This document shows, piece after piece, positions 55,409 to 64,000 of a stretch of 64,000 bases of DNA. The notes under the pieces are model-generated. The model searched no databases. It had not been told where the DNA came from and saw only the letters and a list, made by a program, of their open reading frames with translations. Each line of letters begins with the position of its first letter. Position 1 is the stretch's first letter. Source of the DNA: Notolepis coatsorum (Eukaryota; Chordata; Actinopteri; Aulopiformes; Paralepididae); assembly GCA_963971535.1 (NCBI GenBank), contig OZ020585.1, positions 22,318,005 through 22,382,004 on the forward strand, in the 5' to 3' direction. Made by a program: the position numbers and the translations under genes.

Positions 55409-57877
55409 TGTTATGGTTTGTAACTGACCCCAATCGCACAACACAAGACAGGTATGAGAGTAAGCCAAAACAGGGCAAATCTTTATTATAGAACAAAAGG
55501 CGGAACAGTCCCTTTATGGGAGAACACAAAAAACACTAGAGTCAAGGAAAACTGGAAAATGCGGCACTGTGCCTTTAAGAGGCGAACAGGCTAAGGGACT
55601 AGGGCTAAGGGACAGGGCCAGGGCTAAATGTCAAGGACCAGGGGCACTGGAGAGGGGAACAGGGGAGAACACAAAAACACTAGAGTCAAGGAAATAAGGA
55701 AAATGCGGCACTGTGCCTTTAAGAGGCGAACAGGCTAAGGGACTAGGGCTAAGGGACAGGGCCAGGGCTAAATGTCAAGGACCAGGGGCACTGGAGAGGG
55801 GAACAGGGGAGAACACAAAACACTAGAGTCAAGGAAAACTGGAAAATGCGGCACTGTGCCTTTAAGAGGCGAACAGGCTAAGGGACTAGGGCTAAAGGAC
55901 AGGGCCAGGGCTAAATGTCAAGGACTAGGACCAGGGGCACTGGAGAGGGGAACAGGGGAGAACACAAAACACTGGAGTCAAGGAAATAAGGAAAATGCGG
56001 CACTGTGCCTTTAAGAGGCGAACAGGCTAAGGGACAGGGCTAAGTGTCAGGGACAAAGGCTAAGGGCCAGGGCTACGGGCCAGGGCTGCTTACAGGGATG
56101 AGGACAGGGTTCCGACGGCGGAGGCCTGGCAAGGGGACAGGGGCCCGACGGCGGGGGCCGGGCACGGAGACAGGGGCCCGACAGCGGAGGCCGGGCACGG
56201 AGGCAGGGGCCCGACGGCGGAGGCCTGGTACGGAGACAGGGGCCCGACAGCGGGGGCCGGGCACGGAGACAGGGGCCCGACGGCGGAGGCCTGTCACGGG
56301 GACAGGGGCCCGACGGCGGAGGCCTGTCACGGGGACAGGGGCCCGACGGCGGAGGCCTGGTACGGAGACAGGGGCCCGACAGCGGAGGCCGGGGGGAAGA
56401 GGCGCCATCCTCCCGTGGAAATAGGGAGCGATGACGCGCCGGCTTGACGTCTGGAGTGGGAACACTGGCAACCTCCCGTAGAGAATTAGAGAGCGAAGGC
56501 GGTGTCCCACTCCAGGCACGGAGATCCTCTTCCTCCTCCTCGGAGGGGCCGGGCACGGAGACTTGACTTGACTTGAGACAGGGGCCCGACAGCAGAGGCC
56601 GGGGGGAAGAGGTGCCATCCTCCCGTGGAAATAGGGAGCGATGACGCGCCGGCTTGACGTCTGGAGTGGGAACACTGGCAACCTCCCGTAGAGAATTAGA
56701 GAGCGAAGGCGGTGTCCCACTCCAGGCACGGAGATCCTCTTCCTCCTCCTCGGGGGGGGGCACGGAGACTTGACTTGACTTGAGACAGGGGCCCGACAGC
56801 GGAGGCCGGGGGGAAGAGGCGCCATCCTCCCGTGGAAATAGGGAGCGATGACGCGCCGGCTTGACGTCTGGAGTGGGAACACTGGCAACCTCCCGTAGAG
56901 AATTAGAGAGCGAAGGCGGTGTCCCACTCCAGGCACGGAGATCCTCTTCCTCCTCCTCGGGGGGGCCGGGCATGGAGACTTGACTTGAGACAGGGGCCCG
57001 ACAGCGGAGGCCGGGGGGAAGAGGCGTCATCCTCCCGTGGAAATAGGGAGCGATGACGCGCCGGCTTGACGTCTGGAGTGGGAACACTGGCAACCTCCCG
57101 TAGAGAATTAGAGAGCGAAGGCGGTGTCCCACTCCAGGCACGGAGAGCCTCTTCCTCCTCCTCGGGGGGGGGGGGGGGGCCGGGCACGGAGACTTGACTT
57201 GACTTGACTTGAGACAGGGGCCGGACAGCGGAGGCCGGCGGGAAGAGGCGCCATCCTCCCGTGGAAATAGGGAGCGATGACGCGCCGGCTTGACGTCTGG
57301 AGTGGGAACACTGGCAACCTCCCGTAGAGAATTAGAGAGCGAAGGCGGTGTCCCACTCCAGGCACGGGGATCCTCTTCCTCCTCCTCGGGGGGGCCGGGC
57401 AACGCAGAACAAAGGGGTCCCAGGGGACCGGGGCGAAGAGATGCCATCCTCCCGTGGAAAATAGGGAGCGATGATGCGCCGGCTTGACGTCTGGAGTGGG
57501 AACACTGGAAAACATCCCGTAGAGAATTAGAGAGCGAAGACGGTGTCCCACTCCAGGCAAACGGCGACAGGTGGTGATGGCTGGCACGTCGTCTCACGCC
57601 GGAGACGCGGCAGGTGATGGTAACGTACAGGATGGTAACGTACAGAACTCCATGAACACAGAGTGAACACAGATACAGAACGACCCGACCAGGACTGGAA
57701 GGGAGGTCCAGGTATATAAAGCCCTCTGGGGCGCTAATCATAAACTATGACAGCTGCGTGAAGGTAGTCCAAGGGTGGGGGCTGGTGAAGAGTAGAGGAG
57801 AGTAAATCATTGCAAGGGTGGGGGCTGGTGAGGGAGAGTAGACAGGGAAAAGTTCAGGGAACAGGCGAATCCTCACA
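55409..57877 (-). mobile_element. Solo LTR, 2.47 kb, expanded by minisatellites
   Basis: TG...CA ends with an ATAAA duplication on each side (55404-55408, 57878-57882). Read on the minus strand it starts TGTGAGGATTCGCC, has a TATA box (GGCTTTATATACCTGG, near 57708-57724), and an AATAAAG about 75 bases before the end (near 55480-55490). These are features of an LTR. Between them are three tandem arrays: about 200-bp units (56400-57500, six copies), about 37-bp units (56110-56400, eight copies) and about 145-bp units (55510-56040, about four copies). No internal retroviral or retrotransposon gene is present, so I call it a solo LTR. Its superfamily is not determined. Confidence 0.8.
55510..57540. 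repeat. Three minisatellite arrays inside the solo LTR
   Basis: Array 1: units with GCGGCACTGTGCCTTTAAGA. Array 2: units with ACAGGGGCCCGACGGCGGAG. Array 3: units with GATGACGCGCCGGCTTGACG and CCTCCCGTAGAGAATTAGAG. The unit of array 2 recurs inside each unit of array 3, so array 3 probably grew from it. A short (TTGAC)n-like block varies in copy number between units. Confidence 0.93.
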
Positions 57878-58326
57878 ATAAAGTTTTTATGAAGTGCCTA
57901 CTCACCCGCATCTTACCCTGGCTGGTGGACACAGGGATTCTCTCCCCCCATCAGAAAGCGTATATCAATAGACAAGGAATGAACGAACATGTGTTTTGCT
58001 TAAAAACCGGAATCGACGATTTCAAACATGAATCATCCAAATTCTACACAGTGTTTTTGGACTTTAGAGACGCATTTGGTACACTCTCCCATGAGGTGAT
58101 GTTAAAATCATTAGAGGAAATACACCTGCCTCAGCCTTTTGTGAATATTGTATCCAGTGTATACCAAGGTTCATTTATCCAAGTTATCTGTGGGCAGCAG
58201 CTCACAGAGCCGATTGCACTGAAGGTGGGAATAAAAACTGGCTGTCCCTGGAGTGCCGTGAACTTCATCCTAGCACTCAACCAGTGGATGAAGTGGATTT
58301 ACCAGTGCGCTCCTCTGCATGTCTGA
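57878..58326 (+). pseudogene. RLE-type LINE RT, central part
   Basis: Encodes PHQKAYINRQGMNEHVFCLK, FYTVFLDFRDAFGTLSHEVM (palm aspartate motif) and IKTGCPWSAVNFILALNQWM (the GxPxS-like loop region, here GCPWS). It then hits a stop. The next conserved block, the FADD-type catalytic box, is not present before homology restarts at about 58335. Confidence 0.85.
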
Positions 58327-58334
58327 TCCCCAAA

Positions 58335-59082
58335 TCCTGTCATCATTAACATGCTGGCACGCACTGATGAGTTCCTCCAGTGGTCAGGGCTGTAGGTGAA
58401 GCAAGCCAAGTGCGCCGTACTCCATGAGCGCCTCAGTGGAGGCAACCGCTGGTATAAGGCCAAGAACGACAAGCCCCCCTTCTTTCTTGTAATGGGCCAA
58501 CCCATCAAGGTGTATTCCCGTAATGAGACCTACCCATACCTTGGCCACAGGTTTAACATAGCTGGAGAGTGGGGGGAGCAGGTCGAGGAGTTCACTACAG
58601 AGTTTCTCCATCGTCTACACCTGATTGACCTGTCCCCCCTCCCCGTCATCATGAAGTTCCAGGCTGTGAGAGAGGTGGCTCTGGCTAAAATCCAACACCT
58701 ATTTGCCAAAGTACACATCCCTCTCAAGGCACTGAGAGAAATGACAAACAAAACTGTTCAGCTGGTCAGAAAGTGGGTAGGCCTCAACACACACTCCACA
58801 CGGGGCATGATCTTTCTCCCATGTGGAGAGGGAGGGCTGGGAGTCCCCAATGTCAAGTGGACCTACATAGCCACCAGGTTAGCCCACCTGCTCCACATGC
58901 TTAACAATGATGATGTCACCGTCAGAGAAATGGCCAGGGCCTCTCTCCTGCTGGATCTATGCAGAAGGAAGATCCCCCTGGCCACCACAGACCAGAATAA
59001 CTGCCTCGGCTTCAGGAAGAAAGACTCTGGGAAACTGGACTCTCAGGCCAAGGGCTTCGGGGTCTGGTCTGACTAGCCAGAT
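58335..59082 (+). pseudogene. RLE-type LINE RT, thumb and connector
   Basis: Begins with NPVIINMLARTDEFLQWSGL and, after a TAG, VKQAKCAVLHERLSGGNRWY, the segment that follows the catalytic box in this group. It continues with YPYLGHRFNIAGEW and GMIFLPCGEGGLGVPN (thumb), then a connector, and ends at a TAG near 59075. Confidence 0.82.
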
Positions 59083-60067
59083 CTCAATGACCTCTGCAAC
59101 CAGACTGGAGTTCAGCTGAAATGGACAAGACCCAACACACAGACTGAAGTCCCTGTCTCTGATGAACTTATCACAGACCCCTGTGTGGTTGTGAAGGCCA
59201 ACATCACAACACCACAGGAAGAGACTGTCGAACTGCACAGAGACTCTGCAAGGAGGGTTCTGCTTAGCATGAAGCAGTCTGAGATCAGGCAGCACTGGTG
59301 TGGACTCAGATTACAGGGAAAGCTAGTTTATCACAGACCCCTGTGTGGTTGTGAAGGCCAACATCACAACACCACAGGAAGAGACTGTCGAACTGCACAG
59401 AGACTCTGCAAGGAGGGTTCTGCTTAGCATGAAGCAGTCTGAGATCAGGCAGCACTGGTGTGGACTCGGATTACAGGGAAAGCTAGCTTGTTTGGAGTTT
59501 GCTGACCACTCGGTCTCACACTCAGTGTTTAAGAACGCCGCTGTTGGTGAGGATGTTTTAAAATTTACCATCAAAGCAAGACTGCAGGTATTACCCACTC
59601 AATACAATCTGTCCACTTGGTATCCTCAAACTCACAGTCCATTCTGTTTAAACCATCAGGATTCACAATACCTAGAATCCATTGCACACATAACAAACAG
59701 ATGTAATGCATACAAACACCTCGCTCGTCATGACCGTATTGTGGACATTGTGTCTGATGTGGTACGGAACATATCATCTAGTGCAGCAATGTACAAACAT
59801 GCCAGAGTGAAACCAGAGTGGTTTGGCCTTACCAACGATGTCTTTGCTAACATACCAAATACACTGGACGTTGTTTTTGTTGATACCAGGAGGTGCTGTA
59901 CCTTTGATCTGTACATGGACCAGGCCTTCCGGGACAAGTATATCAAATACCAACCACTGCTCAGTGTGATGGCTGACCTTGGTATAGGTGTAGATATAGG
60001 TGTAGATATAGTGTACTTGTATTCTGAAGTCTTGGCCATGTATACATTTGATTCCCTGTTTATGTAA
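59083..60067 (+). pseudogene. Restriction-like endonuclease domain of the LINE
   Basis: The frame from about 59345 encodes RLQVLPTQYNLSTWYP, then a Cys-His cluster, CLNHQDSQYLESIAHITNRC, and the RHDRIVDIV stretch. After these come DVVFVDTRRCCTFDLYMDQA and the KYIKYQPLLSVM helix. The cluster plus PD-D/E-like acidic region is typical of R2/R4/NeSL C-terminal endonucleases that nick the target DNA; the second acidic position is not clear here. A GTAGATATAG direct repeat (59990-60015) adds GVDI units near the end. A 160-bp duplication precedes the domain. Confidence 0.72.
59168..59487. repeat. 160-bp tandem duplication within the LINE
   Basis: Two direct copies (59168-59327, 59328-59487) starting TTATCACAGACCCCTGTGTG with very few differences. 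It shifts the reading frame of the endonuclease region and is probably recent. Confidence 0.95.
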
Positions 60068-60098
60068 TATAATTTGTGGAACCAAATAAAGTATTAAA

Positions 60099-60099
<1 letters not shown>

Positions 60100-60187
<88 letters not shown>

Positions 60188-60222
60188 CTGGGAGAGTGTG
60201 TGTGTGTGTGTGAGAGAGAGAG
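60100..60222. repeat. (GT)n-(GA)n microsatellite
   Basis: Long (TG)n followed by (GA)n and a second short (TG)n-(GA)n block, at the LINE 3' end. Confidence 0.95.
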
Positions 60223-60229
60223 ATGAAGA

Positions 60230-61327
60230 AGGGGCAAGAGAGAAAGAGCTGGTGTCGTATATTTCTAAATGAAAACATGAATAAATGCAAGTGAAATGTA
60301 CAAGGAAAAAGATTAGAAAGACAAAAATGCTGATTGAGAGAAGGGCCATTTAGGTACACCATGTGAAGTTATTTCTGAGACCCTAGGCTTGAGGCAGGTT
60401 GACTCCCCAGAAACAGATGGCTGACCTTAAGACAATAAAACTGACCCCTCAGGACTATAGTAAGACGGGCCGAAAGGAGAACTATCGTTGAGAACTAAAA
60501 CAAACTGAGAATAACCGTTGAGATCATAAAGGTCATATTTACCCTACGGAAGGAACTTCAGGTTACAACACGGCTGCTGCTGACTAACCCAGAGGTCAGA
60601 AAGGTGACACAGACTATTTGGAAATCTCCCCTTACACAGTAGAATGCCACTCTAATAGTTAGACTAGACGGTTTTTAGACCTTAAGGATATAGAGAAAAC
60701 TAATGGCTTTGTCAGAGAGATTAGTTAGATGGCCTTAGAAAACATTGCAACACATATGTAAAGAAAGGACCATTATGTTAAAAGTGAGCTGTCATACCAA
60801 ATCACCTTAGATAAATAGGTTTGGCAGGCATGAAAAGTTGACCATAAGTGAACCAAATACAAAGACATTGTTTGTAAATTAATGTTAATACTGAACAAAA
60901 TACTAAGTGATCAAAATAGAGCTAAAACCTAGATTACAGCGTACTTTAGAATAGGAAAAACAAACAGTAAGATAAATAGTTCAATCAAATAAAGTAAAAA
61001 GTGGACCCAACTGAAGACAAGACAGTGAGTCACTGGCTAGAAAATAAAGAATTATCTTAGTATTCTAAAATACAATTACAGAATGGTAAAGAGTTTGTAG
61101 ATGGAAATAGCTCATGTTTTATTATCTATGCATCAAGAGCCAGTCTGTCTCCCCATAGACTATGAAAACTGTTGTCACAAGAAGCATGAAGAGATGACAC
61201 GCATTAAACTAATCAATGATTAAACAGCCCGGCAAGGTTATATGGAGAAACGGTTGTGTCAGCGAAACATGTGGTCACAGGAGGAATGTGACCAAAAATA
61301 AGGCAGGCAGGGACTCGCTCTCTCTCC

Positions 61328-61377
<50 letters not shown>

Positions 61378-62205
61378 AAAAGGGCTGATGGCAACATGAA
61401 GAGACACGACTCACACCCAGAAGGGACCTGGGGAAGCGCTGACACAGACCCGGAGACACAGGGGACGGACCCCTGAGAGGCAGAGCCACACAGAACTCGA
61501 GAGCAGAGCCTTGACACAGCGAGAGGGAGACCCAGACGATGACAGGGATCGCATCGCAGCTGGAGCGCTGAAAACCTCCACCGACAGAGGGAGACTCGCC
61601 ACTCAGGCTACTGAAGAGCCGATGACACAGAGGACCAATTGAGACCAGATGACCGAGCCGAGGCTCATAGCAGACTCCACCGAGGGTAGATGAAAGAACC
61701 AAGCGCTCCCAAACCTCCAAGGATCCGAAAGCAAGGTTGCCGTGACAACCAGACCAGCAAACCACTAAGAGAGGACTCGTTGTTGCCATGGACAACCTGA
61801 GACGACAACAGTCACATGAAAGAGACAATTAGATTTGAACCAAAGAGACGATGTACTTGTTGATTCCTAAGCTATGGTATTAATAAACAACCGCCGCCCG
61901 TTGATCTTGACCACGTTGTCCGTCTCCCCTCACTTGAACCGAACATCTGAGAAAAATACCTAACCAATGCAGAGGAAAAGGGTAATAGAAAACTATACGA
62001 TCAATGAACTTAGATAGAGATAAATGAAGCTAAGAAAGACACTTCAATTGGTCCGTGACCCGTGCTGCATTCGGCCAGTACCGGTTGAAGACGACAACAG
62101 CCACTTCTCAAGGACACGGAGAGGTTCTCTCCCCCTCATCGAAGCTCTCTACGACTGAAAACTGAAGGATCGTCACCATTTCGACCGGGGCCAGTGGGAC
62201 TAGGT
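60230..62205 (+). other. Unassigned; possible LTR and leader region
   Basis: No gene is supportable. (TC)n at about 61318-61372. An AATAAA at 61883 is followed by a CA end and ATTGGTCCGTGACCCGTG near 62046-62065, in the arrangement LTR end, two bases, TGG-type primer site. A GC-richer leader follows, with a strong GTAAGTAG splice donor at 62203. This order resembles an endogenous retroelement 5' region, but neither a tRNA match nor a partner LTR is found, so it is a weak call. Confidence 0.35.
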
Positions 62206-63520
62206 AAGTAGTACTAATGTGTTTAAAATTGGTAAATGGTCGAAGCAGTCTCGCATTTTGGGGTTGCTATTGTATTAGGTAGAAATGAGATGGATCAGAT
62301 TATGTTGGTGTTGGAGGAGTACCGGGGTCCAGGGTTCACAACCTGGCTCTGGTCTCAGCCACACACCGGCACTGCACTTAGGAAGCGTGAGGGGTTAGGG
62401 GATGTTCAGTTAGGATGCCTATAGTTGGTACAAGGCCAAGTGAGGAGAGGAAATAGGTGTCTGTATTTAGTTATATCAGCTTAGGGGATAGGCTAGGGAT
62501 TAGGTAAAATATTTGAGGGGACCGGCGTAGGAGCAGTAGAACGGAGATTGGTCACAGATAGCGGGAAGTGGGACTGTGCGTGACGTAGTGGTTCATAAGA
62601 AGGGTAAAGAGGAGTAGTCAGATCTTAAAGAGTAGAAAAAGAGTACCGTGGTGAAGTTCAGGGGTAGCCTGGTTCCGCGAAGAGAAACAGAGAACAGGGG
62701 GATGAGAAGAAGTTAGGGTTCGGGCTAGAATGCTGTAGAAACCACACTTAGAATCGGTGCGACGGAGTAATGGACTTTGGAAGACGTTCCATAAGCGAAT
62801 TACCACTTCTAGTCCGACGTCATTTAGGCTCAGATTGGCTAAGGTCGATATCTGAAGAAACATCAGCCGCGTGGAGGAATGCTGAAACTCTCCACGGGCT
62901 ACTATACATGAATGGAGTGGGTTTCTCAGGGGTATAGCAAGTCGGACTCAGTAGATATATGAAGCACTTTGGGGATTAGAACATAGGAGGATATTGTGTG
63001 AAAAAAGCAAGCAAATGCGTTTAGGATAAATGTGTGCTAATGAATGGTATGCTTATGAATGGGACATTGTTTTGCTTAGTATATGTGTTTGAATGGATGA
63101 ATGTTAGGAGCTCTGAGTGAATGCCAAGATATTTTTTGTATTATTATGAACCAGGTGGCCAAGGCTGCAGCGGGGAGAAACCACACCCCTGTCCTGCCAG
63201 CATTAGCTGGCGCGACGGGACTAGCGTGTGGTCGCTGTGTTGCGTTTTCGAGTGAATTAAATGAATGGCATGTGAGATGGAACCTAGATGATGTGAAGTG
63301 TGCGTTGACATTTTTCAAATCGGGGCTGTGGAAGTCTAAAAGTAATGTAGTAAAGATCAAAGAAAACGGGGATTTTAGAGCTGATGACGTCATTGGGAGC
63401 GTCGGAGCTTGGGGTGCGTTTGATATACTGTGTATTTTGGTCAGGCGGGGCCAAGCGGGAGAGCATACTAGAATAAGGATAATGATATATGTTCTGTGAA
63501 CGGGGGCTTAAATAGGATTA
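62206..63520 (+). other. No recognisable gene; uncharacterised open stretch
   Basis: The longest frame (63101-63499, 132 codons) has no family I recognise. It contains a segment reading GDFRADDVIGSVGAWGAFDI. Because the donor-like site lies at 62203, this may be intron or leader DNA. A palindromic TGACGTCA lies at about 63385-63392. Confidence 0.3.
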
Positions 63521-63594
63521 AAGTTAAACGTTGCGATGTGTTGTGCCGCTCGGATCAGCAGGAGACTGGGCCGTTTAGGAGGAGTGATGTTGGA

Positions 63595-63900
63595 TGCTGA
63601 GCTAAGCTAATAGGAGCTAGCAGCACTGAGCTAACGAAGCTAAGATGCTAAGCTACCTGTGCTAACAATATAGCATGATTGAACTCTCGGGGAATCTCGC
63701 GTGTTGCTACTTTTTGCTGGCGCGGGATCTTAGAGAGACGGTGGACAGGGACTTCCGGTGTAGAGGGTTCTGGGAATTGTAGTTTTGTGGTTGAGGTAGA
63801 ACGTTGAGTTCCCGTCTTGGGGTAGTTTACGTGATGACGCACTTGCGGGGGAGGCGTGGGCGCCTCCTACAGGAAGTGGTGAGTGCTGTAGTGCGTTGGT
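63595..63900. promoter_or_regulatory. Promoter-like motif cluster
   Basis: Within 300 bp are many GCTAA/GCTAGC motifs (63597-63665), an ETS-type ACTTCCGG (about 63750), TTCTGGGAATTGTAGTTTT (about 63768-63786), which matches the ZNF143/THAP11-type ACTACAATTCCCAGA site on the minus strand, and a TGATGACGCA CRE-like site (about 63832). ETS plus ZNF143 sites close together mark many vertebrate housekeeping promoters. No transcript start or exon can be confirmed inside the window; a gene may lie beyond the right edge. Confidence 0.4.
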
Positions 63901-64000
63901 GGTGATGGACAAGACGTTCCAGCGGAGGGCGCTGTTGCCTCTTTTATAGTTTCACCTTTACAGGTGGAACGAGGTGCAGTAGGCAAGAGAAGGGTTTGTG

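Larger units (their letters stand above)
55019..60075 (+). mobile_element. LINE with restriction-like endonuclease (R2/R4/NeSL-type), split by a solo LTR
   Basis: Plus-strand pieces give RT followed by a C-terminal CCHC and restriction-like endonuclease domain, the order of early-branching LINEs, which lack an N-terminal APE domain. The RT continues across a 2.47-kb insertion at 55409-57877. Stops, a deletion of the RT catalytic box and a 160-bp internal duplication show it is dead. The 3' end at about 60075 has AATAAAG before a (GT)n tract. Its 5' end is lost or unrecognised. Confidence 0.8.

Noticed and set aside
56047..57741. A 564-residue proline/serine-rich protein on the minus strand
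   Set aside because: It is a translation of minisatellite arrays inside a solo LTR, with no conserved domain. I report it as an observation, not as a gene.

Overview
This window looks like the genome of a ray-finned fish, almost certainly a teleost. I see no bacterial or viral genome organisation and no intact host gene. The sequence is a mosaic of retrotransposons, DNA-transposon derivatives, tRNA-derived SINEs and long (CA)n, (GA)n and (GT)n microsatellites, with islands of plain unique DNA between them. The teleost call is inference. It rests on the mix of BEL/Pao, DIRS, restriction-endonuclease LINE, L2-type LINE and hAT derivatives with characteristic fish repeat ends.

Layout: 1.35-4.6 kb is a decayed minus-strand Ty3/gypsy element. 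5.9-8.1 kb holds an L2-type LINE tail and a hAT derivative. 9.04-14.82 kb is a non-coding DIRS-like element on the minus strand that carries two 5S rRNA-like sequences and an L2 insertion. It sits in the centre of an older palindrome. 15.7-25.9 kb contains several non-autonomous DNA transposons; two hAT copies have perfect 8-bp target duplications. One of these is inserted in an exon of a broken SAMD3-like host gene (about 24.0-25.0 kb). 26.49-32.06 kb is a structurally complete DIRS element: inverted repeats, internal complementary region, gag-like, RT/RNase H and tyrosine recombinase reading frames.

38.53-47.67 kb is a structurally complete, very young BEL/Pao retrotransposon: two 1.4-kb LTRs differing at about three sites, GGTAC target duplication, tRNA-Tyr primer site and one 2061-codon gag-pol frame. 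It lies inside a minus-strand LINE that was also split by a plus-strand copy of the same LINE family. 55.0-60.1 kb is a plus-strand LINE with a restriction-like endonuclease, interrupted by a 2.47-kb minus-strand solo LTR packed with minisatellites. 60.2-64 kb has a possible LTR/leader region and, near the right edge, a promoter-like cluster with ETS- and ZNF143-like motifs.

The elements act independently. What links them is nesting order: old gypsy, LINE and hAT copies are targets, while the BEL element, the plus-strand DIRS and the solo LTR are younger. The most unusual objects are the 5S-bearing DIRS-like element in a palindrome, the expanded solo LTR, and a young BEL element whose protease lacks the expected catalytic aspartate.
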